Positions 1-5,323 are shown, counted from the stretch's first letter. The stretch: DNA of 5,323 nt from Actinomycetota bacterium (GCA_019347725.1 JAHWKV010000106.1:1-5323), one strand, 5' to 3'. Numbers and translations are program-made. The notes: generated from the letters alone by a model not told the origin.

Positions 1-2
1 CC

Positions 3-2096
3 CGGCTGTCCACCGGCCGTCAACCCACCAAACCCGGGCTGGATCACTTAAGCCACCGCCTGTATCGCATTGGATTCGGCCGGCGCAAAATAGCCATGCT
101 GCACGGCCTGACGGCGATGATAGGCACCGGGGCTGTGCTGGCTTCCAGCATCACCGGGCCCAACGCGCTGATCGCGCTGCCGGTGCTGTACGGGTTTTTT
201 GCCCTGGCGATCGTGGTGGCCGACCACCGCAAGCTGGCGGTGCGCAGCCGCCGGGGCCGGATCATCAAGTACGCCCTCCTGGCGGTGCTGGCTTTAGGCT
301 TACTGGCCGCGCCCACCGTCGCCAGAGCCGCGTGGGAAATGCGCGGAGCTCAGCAGGAGTTTGCCCAAGCCATAGCCGCCACCAAGTCCTTTCAGCTCGA
401 CACCGCCCAGCAGCACTTCCTGCGTGGCGGACGGCTGGCCGAGCAGGCCAAGGCGCGCCTTGAGATGTGGATAACCCTGCCGGCCCGCTACATACCAATA
501 GCCGGCGACAACCTGCGCGCCGCCGAGGCCCTGGCCGAGGGGGCCACTTTGGCGGCTCCTGCCGCCACCACGGCCGTGCAGGCGGCGCAGAAGCTGGGTG
601 GACCGGAGGTTCTGCAAGGGGGATTTAGCGCCGGGCAGATACCGATCGATCCCTTGGTGGAGGCGGCGTCGGGGTTTGAATCCGCCGCCACTCAGGCCGA
701 GCTTGCTTTGTCCGCGGTCGAAGCCTCGGGCGGATTCATCCTTCCGCCGTTAAGCGGCGCCAAGGCCGACTTCATCACCGAGATGCAAGACGCCATCGAC
801 AGTCTGCATAACGCCGGCGACGCCGCCACCTTAATGCCCTACGTGTTCGGCGCCGGCGAGCCTCGTACCTGGCTGCTGATCATCCAGAACCCGGTTGAGC
901 TCAGGGCTACCGGGGGGTTTATCGGCGCCTTCGGCATCCTCAACGCCTCCGACGGTCAGCTCAGCCTGGAGCGATTTGACGACAACCGGGAGTTCCCGCA
1001 GGTACCGGGGCCTGTAGATGCTCCGGAGGACTTTGCGGAAAACTACGATCGGTACGCATCTCGGTCCAACTTTCGAAACGCGAACATGACCCCCGACTTT
1101 CCCACCGCCGCCGGGGTGTTGAGCAAGATGTGGCGAAGCGGCACGGGGCGGACGATCGACGGGGTGATTGCCGTAGACGCGGTAGGGCTCAACTACTTGC
1201 TCGGGCTCGTAGGGCCGGTCACCAGCGCGGAGATGGGCGAGATCAACTCGGATAATTTCTTGAAACTGGCGCTGAACGAGGCGTACATAAGGTTCCCGGC
1301 GAAGGAGCAACGCTCAAGCGTGCTGCTGGAGGTGGGCCGCGAGGTGTGGAGCCGCCTGCTAGGCGGCAACTTTCCCGAGGCCCGCCAGATGATAGAGCCG
1401 CTGGGCGAGATGGTCACCACTAAGCGGCTGCAGATGTGGAGCCCCGGACAGCAGGAACGTATCGAGCGTCTGGGCTTGTCCGGGGAGTTGCAGCATAACG
1501 AGGGCGACGATTATCTGTTGCTGGTAGGTCAAAACGCCGGCGCCAACAAGATCGACTACTACGCCGAGCGCACCCTCTCTTACCGGGTGGACCTGCGCGA
1601 CCCTCAAAACCCCGCCGGGGAGCTTACGGTGCAGATACAAACCAACGCCCCCGACTCGGGTCTGCCCCGCTACATAATCGGGCCGTACTCCCCCGAAGTT
1701 CCGGCAGGACTAAACCGCACCATCACCTCCATCTATCTTCCTGAGTTCGCCGGTGTGACCGAAGCCACGGTCAACGGTGAGCCGAGCAGCATCGAAACCT
1801 TTGAGGAGAAGGGCTTGAGCGTGGCCTCCAAGGTGCTGGACATCCTGGCCGGCGAGACGGCCACCATGAGCCTGTCCACGCGGCCGCCGGTCGACGATCC
1901 GGGCATCTACCGGCTGAAGGTGCAGCAGCAACCCACCTTGAATCCGGACCGTTTTAAGCTGGACGTGGTACTTCCGGAGGGGGTGCTGGTGCACGGGACT
2001 TCAGGCGGGATGCAACAGCAGGGCAACGTGCTTACCTGGAGCGGAGACCTGGAGCGGGCACACGAGTTTGAGGTGCGCTACGGTCCGTGGCTGTAG
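3..2096 (+). CDS. WecA/MraY-type glycosyl-phosphate transferase C-terminus fused to DUF4012 domain (5' partial)
   Basis: The frame is open from base 3 to the TAG at 2094-2096 (697 codons visible), so the start lies outside the window. Counting the codon at base 3 as residue 1, residues 1-75 read as the end of a polyprenyl-phosphate sugar-1-phosphate transferase of the WecA/TagO/MraY superfamily: TGR near 4-6, the HLSHRL motif at 15-20 (H15, H18; cytoplasmic loop in this family), then two hydrophobic helices (~32-50, ~55-73). A basic stretch (~75-89) precedes a further membrane helix (~88-107) and a large extracytoplasmic part. DUF4012 hallmarks follow: QNPVELRATGGFIGAFG (~294-310), IDGVIAVDAVGLNYLLGLVG (~385-404), QNAGANKIDYY (~510-520) and a beta-rich C-terminus. 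The ATG at 96 has no Shine-Dalgarno sequence and sits inside the transferase homology, so I reject it as a start. The transferase part would transfer a sugar phosphate to undecaprenyl phosphate; the role of DUF4012 is unknown. Confidence is high for DUF4012 and good for the fusion. Confidence 0.88.
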   Translation, partial: RLSTGRQPTKPGLDHLSHRLYRIGFGRRKIAMLHGLTAMIGTGAVLASSITGPNALIALPVLYGFFALAIVVADHRKLAVRSRRGRIIKYALLAVLALGLLAAPTVARAAWEMRGAQQEFAQAIAATKSFQLDTAQQHFLRGGRLAEQAKARLEMWITLPARYIPIAGDNLRAAEALAEGATLAAPAATTAVQAAQKLGGPEVLQGGFSAGQIPIDPLVEAASGFESAATQAELALSAVEASGGFILPPLSGAKADFITEMQDAIDSLHNAGDAATLMPYVFGAGEPRTWLLIIQNPVELRATGGFIGAFGILNASDGQLSLERFDDNREFPQVPGPVDAPEDFAENYDRYASRSNFRNANMTPDFPTAAGVLSKMWRSGTGRTIDGVIAVDAVGLNYLLGLVGPVTSAEMGEINSDNFLKLALNEAYIRFPAKEQRSSVLLEVGREVWSRLLGGNFPEARQMIEPLGEMVTTKRLQMWSPGQQERIERLGLSGELQHNEGDDYLLLVGQNAGANKIDYYAERTLSYRVDLRDPQNPAGELTVQIQTNAPDSGLPRYIIGPYSPEVPAGLNRTITSIYLPEFAGVTEATVNGEPSSIETFEEKGLSVASKVLDILAGETATMSLSTRPPVDDPGIYRLKVQQQPTLNPDRFKLDVVLPEGVLVHGTSGGMQQQGNVLTWSGDLERAHEFEVRYGPWL

Positions 2097-2122
2097 TTGT
2101 GTTCTGAAAACCGGCGAGGTAA

Positions 2123-2150
2123 TTGTTAATTTGCCATAATTCACTATTCA
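2123..2150 (+). promoter_or_regulatory. Candidate promoter for the LVRTG surface-protein gene
   Basis: A TTGTTA box at 2123-2128 is followed after 16 bases by TATTCA at 2145-2150. The pair lies in the most AT-rich part of the 188-base gap downstream of the DUF4012 gene. Start of transcription near 2157 would give a leader of roughly 130 bases. The match is moderate and AT-rich DNA produces such pairs by chance, so this is only a candidate. It would allow the surface-protein gene to be transcribed separately from the upstream gene. Confidence 0.3.
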
Positions 2151-2167
2151 AGGCTCGACTATGTGCT

Positions 2168-2207
2168 TGCAGGACTGTATGCTTCCCCAATGGCATTGTC
2201 GTCTGCA
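2168..2207 (+). other. Nested hairpin in the 5' leader of the surface-protein gene
   Basis: TGCA(G)GAC at 2168-2175 can pair with GTCTGCA at 2201-2207, leaving one bulged G. Inside it ATGC (2179-2182) can pair with GCAT (2193-2196) around a 10-base loop. There is no U-run after it, so it is not an intrinsic terminator. It matches no riboswitch class that I recognise. It may be an mRNA-stabilising or regulatory leader structure, or chance. Apart from this and the candidate promoter, I see no small gene in 2097-2284. Confidence 0.25.
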
Positions 2208-2284
2208 TGGGCGGCTGTGCCTACAAAATGCGCAAAGTCAACAACGTGGCATCGCTTGCATGTTGTCTATGGGGGATTTAATTA

Positions 2285-2977
2285 ATGCAAATCAATAAGC
2301 GAATCGGCCGCATAGCCGTAATTGCGGTTTCAATGCTCACCTGTCTCGCGCTGGCGGCTACCGCTTTCGCGTCGGATCTGGGCACCACTAGGGTTAACAG
2401 CAACGGCAACTGTTCAAAGGCCGTCACTATCCCGTCGGGCGCTGCGCCGGGCTTTTACGACATCGAAGCCACCGGACAGGTAATCGTCGAGGACGACGGC
2501 GAATATCCACCCGCAAGCGCAAGCATTTCCGCAAGCGCCAACGTGGTCTTTCCCGGCGAAACCATCACCGTTTTCTGCTCAGGCTTTGCGCCGGGTACCA
2601 CGGTGGTCTTCCACCTTGATTTTGTCCGCTCGGCCCAAGCGTTCTCGCTGGCTCAGGTTACCGAGACCCGCACCGTCAGCACCCGGATCCGGGTCCTCGA
2701 CCCGGACCTGTTTGACCGCGTCGGTCGTGGCGACGGCGGCGACACCACGGTCGTCGTGAACAACAGCTCCAGCTCCAGCTCAAGCGCAGCTGCGGCAGCC
2801 GGTGGTGGCGGCGGCGAGACGGTCATCGTCAAAAAGATTCAGGCCGCTGGCGGAGGCAAGCTCGTCCGCACCGGTGTGGATGCTCTGCCCCTGGCGGCTG
2901 CAGCGATGGCATCCTTGCTGCTGGGTACCGTGCTGCTGGGCGCAGCCCGCCGGCGGCGTGCCGCCTCGGACGCTTAA
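2285..2977 (+). CDS. Secreted surface protein with LVRTG C-terminal sorting signal
   Basis: This is a 230-residue exported protein of unknown function. A signal peptide covers residues 1-29 (basic start, hydrophobic core, AFA|SD cleavage). Residues 32-64 (LGTT, NSNGNCS, VTIPSGAAPGFYDIEATG) resemble the second half of a repeat module common in actinobacterial wall proteins. Residues ~87-113 (PGETITVFCSGFAPGTTVVF) resemble the first half of that module, so the order is swapped. C43 and C98 are the only mature cysteines and could form a disulfide. A linker of two Asn, seven Ser, five Ala and five Gly spans 159-177. The end is LVRTG at 193-197, a hydrophobic segment (~200-220) and RRRR, the layout of a sortase substrate or a membrane tail anchor. 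LVRTG differs from LPxTG and is closer to the LAxTG sites of class E sortases. GGGGGA at 2271-2276, eight bases before the ATG, supports the start. It lies between polysaccharide genes. Confidence 0.85.
   Translation: MQINKRIGRIAVIAVSMLTCLALAATAFASDLGTTRVNSNGNCSKAVTIPSGAAPGFYDIEATGQVIVEDDGEYPPASASISASANVVFPGETITVFCSGFAPGTTVVFHLDFVRSAQAFSLAQVTETRTVSTRIRVLDPDLFDRVGRGDGGDTTVVVNNSSSSSSSAAAAAGGGGGETVIVKKIQAAGGGKLVRTGVDALPLAAAAMASLLLGTVLLGAARRRRAASDA
2511..2538 (+). repeat. Short direct repeat, 2 x CCGCAAGCGC
   Basis: The ten bases CCGCAAGCGC occur at 2511-2520 and again at 2529-2538, an in-frame offset of 18 bases. They encode part of the low-complexity Pro-Ala-Ser segment (residues ~76-86) that joins the two half-modules of the surface protein. 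The bases following each copy have diverged. It may be a relic of a small duplication or simply biased Ala/Ser codon use. Confidence 0.5.
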
Positions 2978-3026
2978 CCGAGCGATGATCAGGCGGCAGG
3001 CATAGTAAACGCGGGCACAGCTTTAA

Positions 3027-3050
3027 GTTCGGACCCTTCCGAGCGAAAGG
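3027..3050 (+). promoter_or_regulatory. Hairpin abutting the Shine-Dalgarno of the Wzz/BY-kinase gene
   Basis: GTTCGGA at 3027-3033 can pair with TCCGAGC at 3038-3044 (one G-T wobble) across the loop CCCT. The Shine-Dalgarno-like GAAAGG follows at once, at 3045-3050, nine bases before the TTG at 3060. This site decides the TTG start: the next in-frame ATG (residue 35) would remove the first membrane helix. The hairpin leaves the ribosome site outside the stem, so it could affect mRNA stability or initiation. No function is shown. Confidence 0.45.
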
Positions 3051-3059
3051 TCTGAAGCA

Positions 3060-4637
3060 TTGGAACTACGTGACTACCTGCAAATCCTGTGGGGCCGCCG
3101 CTGGCTGATACTGCTGTGCACTGCAGTCGTGGCCGGCGCGGCCCTGGCTTTCTCCCTGCGTATGACCCCCATATACGAGGGAGAGGCCGTAGTCTTCGTC
3201 GGCCCGCGGCAGCTCGAGCGCGATGACGCCGCCGGGGCGCTCCAGGAGCTTAACTTCTCACAGCAGTACATAGCCTCCTACGCGGAGATTCTAAAAAGTC
3301 GACCCCTGGCCCAGTCCGTGGTCGAGGATGTAAACACCAACCTTTCGGCTAAAGAGCTGGCCGACCGCATAACCACCCGGGTGGTCCCCGACACCCGCTT
3401 GGTCGAGGTCTCGGTGGAGAGCACCTCCTCCACCCTGGCCGCGCAGTACGCTAACGCGCTGGTGGAGACCTTTGTGGAGGACCAGGAGAAGAACTTCGGC
3501 GTATCGGCCAGCATCCTGGAACCTGCTCTGGAACCAACCGAGCCGGTCCGGCCTAGAACCACCGTCAACAGCCTCATCGGCGGCGTACTGGGCATCATGC
3601 TGGGGGTGGGCCTGGCCTTCTTGCTGGACCAGCTGGACACCACCGTTAAATCCAAGGAGGACGTAGCCCGGATCTTCGCCCCCTACCCGGTGCTGGCGGC
3701 CATACCGTGGGGGCCCTTCGGTAAGGATCGGTCGCTGTTCATCGAGGACAGCCCCAACTCCCCACAGGCGGAGTCCATCCGGATGCTGCGTACCAACATC
3801 CAGTTCTACTCGGTGGATGCCCCGGTCAACCGGGTGCTGGTCACCAGCACCTTCCCCGCCGAGGGCAAGTCCACCCTGGCGGCCAACCTGGCGGCCGGGC
3901 TGGCAGCAGCGGGATCCAAGGTAATGCTGGTTGAGGCGGACCTGCGCCGGCCGGTCATGGGCGACTACCTGCTGGACTCGTTTCAGGGCGCGGGCTTAAC
4001 AGATGTGATTACCGGGCAGGTGACGCTGGCCCAGGCCCTGCGCCCAACGGCGATACCCAACCTGTCAGTGCTCACCGCCGGCAAGATCCCGCCCAACCCC
4101 TCCGAGCTGCTCGGTAGCGCCCGCATGGCGGACTTACTGGATCAGGCCGACACCATGGCCGACATCCTGGTGCTGGACACTCCCCCGGCCCTGCCGGTGA
4201 CCGACGCGGCAGCCTTGGGCCCGCAAACCGACGGCGTGGTGCTGGTGGTAAGAGCCGGCGAGACCGACTGGGTGAAGGCCAAAGAGGTTATCCAAAACTT
4301 TGAGCGCCTGGAGGTCCGGGTGCTGGGCATAGCGGTCAACTTCATCGAGCGTCCGTCCGACAGCAGCTACTACTACAACTACTCCTACACAACCAAGGGC
4401 AAGGGCAAAAAGATTAAGAAGGAAACAACCACTGACTTGGATGAGTACGTCATATCCAACGCCCCCGCCCCCACGACCTCGTACGGCCGGGAGCGGCCCT
4501 CGGAGCCCACGAGCGCCCACCCTATGACCCATAGAACCCCTTCGGGCGCACCGACCGAAGCGCAGCCGGAGCAGCCGACTTCGGACGAGAACCTTTCCTT
4601 CAAGGAGAGGCTGCGCCGCACTTCCCACCGCGGCTAA
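3060..4637 (+). CDS. Wzz-type chain-length regulator fused to BY-type tyrosine kinase
   Basis: This 525-residue membrane protein controls polysaccharide polymerisation and export. The Wzz part has a helix at ~14-33, the TPIYEGEA motif after it, an extracytoplasmic loop, a Pro-rich EPTEPVRPR stretch and a second helix at ~170-189. The cytoplasmic kinase has the ESIRMLR (EX2RX2R) oligomerisation motif at 238-244, Walker A with EGKST (K270), Walker A' VEADLRRP (D294; Glu292 replaces the more usual Asp) and Walker B ILVLDTPP (D373). A tyrosine cluster follows with Y437, Y438, Y439, Y441 and Y443, the usual autophosphorylation site. In the family, cycles of phosphorylation on this cluster and assembly state set chain length. 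An unusual tail of about 80 residues follows: first Lys-rich, then rich in Pro, Thr and Ser, ending in basic KERLRRTSHRG. The start is TTG. The kinase and adaptor are in one chain, as in many actinobacterial and Gram-negative forms but not the split CapA/CapB type. The gene begins 82 bases after the surface-protein gene. Confidence 0.95.
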   Translation: MELRDYLQILWGRRWLILLCTAVVAGAALAFSLRMTPIYEGEAVVFVGPRQLERDDAAGALQELNFSQQYIASYAEILKSRPLAQSVVEDVNTNLSAKELADRITTRVVPDTRLVEVSVESTSSTLAAQYANALVETFVEDQEKNFGVSASILEPALEPTEPVRPRTTVNSLIGGVLGIMLGVGLAFLLDQLDTTVKSKEDVARIFAPYPVLAAIPWGPFGKDRSLFIEDSPNSPQAESIRMLRTNIQFYSVDAPVNRVLVTSTFPAEGKSTLAANLAAGLAAAGSKVMLVEADLRRPVMGDYLLDSFQGAGLTDVITGQVTLAQALRPTAIPNLSVLTAGKIPPNPSELLGSARMADLLDQADTMADILVLDTPPALPVTDAAALGPQTDGVVLVVRAGETDWVKAKEVIQNFERLEVRVLGIAVNFIERPSDSSYYYNYSYTTKGKGKKIKKETTTDLDEYVISNAPAPTTSYGRERPSEPTSAHPMTHRTPSGAPTEAQPEQPTSDENLSFKERLRRTSHRG

Positions 4638-4704
4638 CGGAAGAGACCGCCACACCCCGCCGGTAACATCCGTGACCAAGCTACTGCGCACTCGAAGCTA
4701 AACC

Positions 4705-4729
4705 CGCGTCGGCGCGCTAGTCCGTTTTT
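4705..4729 (+). terminator. Weak candidate terminator after the Wzz/BY-kinase gene
   Basis: CGCG (4705-4708), loop TCGG, CGCG (4713-4716) forms a short all-GC stem, followed after eight bases by five T at 4725-4729. The stem is only four base pairs and the T-run is displaced, so termination would be poor. It is about 70 bases beyond the stop codon, where the operon would be expected to end. Confidence 0.25.
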
Positions 4730-4767
4730 CAAGTACATCAAAACCTTGCCTTAACAACAACTAGCCG

Positions 4768-4790
4768 TCATGGTTTACTCATGATATAAG
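4768..4790 (+). promoter_or_regulatory. Extended -10 promoter overlapping an inverted repeat
   Basis: TGATATAAG at 4782-4790 matches an extended -10 element (TG, one base, then TATAAG at 4785-4790). There is no good -35 at the standard distance, as is usual for extended -10 promoters. The inverted repeat TCATG (4768-4772) / CATGA (4780-4784), with seven bases between, overlaps its upstream edge and could be an operator. Transcription from about 4797 would give a leader of about 185 bases for the gene at 4982. Confidence 0.45.
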
Positions 4791-4873
4791 TATTCACCTG
4801 TTGCCTGTGTAGGGCGTCGCCGCGCTAATGCTGAGGAAAGGAGGATTCACTGACCGTCGGCTAATCCCTATTC

Positions 4874-4942
4874 CCCGGCTGAGCCGCACAAAACGCCAGC
4901 CGGGTGGGACATCCCAGAGGACCCGGAGCGCGGAACCCTCTG
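4874..4942 (+). other. Structured 5' leader with tandem hairpins
   Basis: Three stems can be drawn in order: CCCGGCT (4874-4880) with AGCCGGG (4898-4904); TGGG (4905-4908) with CCCA (4913-4916) around four bases; and CAGAGG (4915-4920) with CCTCTG (4937-4942), enclosing CCG/CGG (4923-4925 / 4931-4933). The second and third share two bases, so they compete. The Shine-Dalgarno GGAGGT (4972-4977) lies downstream. I tried to match c-di-AMP, c-di-GMP and cobalamin riboswitch consensus features and did not succeed. A cis-regulatory RNA is possible but unproven. Confidence 0.35.
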
Positions 4943-4981
4943 CCTCTACGCCTCTTTATCCGTTGAAACTTGGAGGTAAGC

Positions 4982-5323
4982 ATGCCCGTACCAAGAAGTA
5001 GCCGCCTATATGCGGTCGCAATGATGCTGTTGTTTACGCTGCTCGGCACGAACATGGCGTGGGCTAGCCACGACGACAGCGAGCCGGAGGTCGACCCTCA
5101 GCTCGTGGAAGGAAATCCCGCATGCCAGGCGGACACAGTCGAGGCCAAGATCGAATCGCCGAGTGCGGGTGAGGTTCCGCCCGCGTGGCACGACAGGATC
5201 ATGCATGCCCGCCTGGACGTGGGCGATCAGGTCTTGATGGCGTCGGACAGTCCTCCGGAGTACTACGAGAAGCCCCAGGGACTCTACGTGTCGCTCCAGG
5301 TCGACGAACCCGCGGACGCGGAA
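4982..5323 (+). CDS. Exported protein N-terminus joined to a PhnB-type VOC domain (3' partial, chimeric)
   Basis: The frame runs off the right edge after 114 codons. Residues 1-28 form a signal peptide (two Arg, hydrophobic core ~10-23, AWA|SH cleavage). Residues 29-63 carry an acidic start and EGNPAC (43-48) followed by KIESPSAG (56-63), a pattern known from secreted actinobacterial proteins in which GNPxC opens a beta-rich domain. From about residue 64 the sequence instead matches the PhnB/3-demethylubiquinone-methyltransferase-like VOC family: VPPAWHDRIMHARLDVGD, VLMASDSPPEYYEKPQG and VSLQVDEPADAE, continuous to the edge. The first beta-alpha-beta unit of a VOC protein is missing, so a working glyoxalase fold is unlikely. 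VOC proteins of this type are cytoplasmic, which conflicts with the signal peptide. GGAGGT at 4972-4977, four bases before the ATG, supports the start. Either the contig is misjoined near 5150-5176 or this is a real chimera. The start and both halves are clear; the union is doubtful. Confidence 0.7.
   Translation, partial: MPVPRSSRLYAVAMMLLFTLLGTNMAWASHDDSEPEVDPQLVEGNPACQADTVEAKIESPSAGEVPPAWHDRIMHARLDVGDQVLMASDSPPEYYEKPQGLYVSLQVDEPADAE

Larger units (their letters stand above)
4638..4981 (+). other. Intergenic region of 344 bases, no gene seen
   Basis: I see no protein gene, tRNA or rRNA here. The left part (to ~4730) ends in a weak hairpin plus T-run, the middle (~4731-4800) is AT-rich and carries the best promoter match in the window, and the right part (~4800-4981) is GC-rich and hairpin-rich and leads to the next gene. 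AAAGGAGG near 4838-4845 looks like a ribosome site, but no usual start codon with a sensible frame follows it. Confidence 0.6.

Noticed and set aside
96..98. ATG at 96 as the start of a 666-residue DUF4012 protein
   Set aside because: There is no Shine-Dalgarno sequence before it, the frame is open to the window edge, and the codons before it encode the conserved HLSHRL region that continues into the residues after it.
831..1310. Open frame of 159 codons on the minus strand within the DUF4012 gene
   Set aside because: It is opposite well-recognised DUF4012 motifs, its composition is typical of a frame shadow, and I see no ribosome site or domain.
2802..3005. Open frame of 67 codons on the plus strand overlapping the end of the surface-protein gene
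   Set aside because: It is a shifted reading of the linker and sorting signal; its Trp/Cys/Arg-rich product is not protein-like.
4134..4691. Long open frame of 185 codons on the minus strand
   Set aside because: It lies opposite the conserved kinase part of the Wzz/BY-kinase gene and reads as low-complexity Val/Gly/Leu-rich sequence with no domain. High GC content produces such antisense frames.
4838..4864. Tiny leader peptide after AAAGGAGG (CTG start, four codons then TAA)
   Set aside because: It needs the rare start CTG, and its length and content give no support. The purine run may be part of the RNA fold.
4797..4981. Known riboswitch (c-di-AMP, c-di-GMP or cobalamin type)
   Set aside because: Fragments such as GTAGGGCG and GTCGGCTAAT recall parts of the c-di-AMP class, but their order and spacing do not fit and the conserved core is absent. 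The c-di-GMP core and the cobalamin box are also absent.
1..5323. CRISPR array, insertion sequence, tRNA, or defence or toxin-antitoxin system
   Set aside because: There are no regularly spaced repeats, no terminal inverted repeats with a transposase, no tRNA-like cloverleaf, and no gene resembling these systems. All recognised genes belong to envelope or surface functions, apart from the VOC segment at the right edge.

Overview
The window looks like part of an exopolysaccharide / cell-surface locus of a high-GC Gram-positive bacterium, most likely a member of the Actinomycetota. The reasons are high GC, a DUF4012 protein, an LxxTG-anchored surface protein with an arginine-rich tail, and an EGNPxC-type secreted protein. 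I cannot place it below phylum. All genes are on the + strand.

Layout. (1) 3-2096 is one open frame that enters from the left edge. Its first ~75 codons read as the C-terminal end of a WecA/TagO/MraY-type lipid-linked sugar-phosphate transferase (HLSHRL motif plus the last two membrane helices). It continues without a stop into a complete DUF4012 extracytoplasmic domain. The ATG at 96 is internal, so this is a fusion cut by the window edge and not a 666-residue stand-alone protein. (2) 2097-2284 is a comparatively AT-rich intergenic region with a weak candidate promoter and a nested hairpin. (3) 2285-2977 encodes a small secreted protein with a signal peptide, a beta-type surface module whose two halves appear in swapped order, a Ser7-Ala5-Gly5 linker and a C-terminal LVRTG / hydrophobic / RRRR sorting signal. 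(4) 3060-4637 encodes a complete Wzz-type chain-length regulator fused to a BY-type tyrosine kinase, starting at TTG. (5) 4638-4981 is a non-coding stretch of 344 bases with a weak terminator, a likely extended -10 promoter over a small inverted repeat, and a hairpin-rich leader. (6) 4982-5323 is the beginning of another gene for an exported protein. After about 62 residues its sequence turns into the C-terminal part of a PhnB-type VOC (glyoxalase-fold) protein, which is normally cytoplasmic. This is either an assembly misjoin or a real gene chimera.

How they fit together (inference): the transferase part would load the first sugar phosphate onto undecaprenyl phosphate, and the Wzz/BY-kinase would control polymer length and export. 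DUF4012 proteins often sit in such loci but have no assigned activity. The LVRTG protein is probably attached to the wall or membrane in the same envelope layer. The three most informative oddities are the transferase-DUF4012 fusion, the permuted surface module and the secreted/VOC chimera at the right edge.
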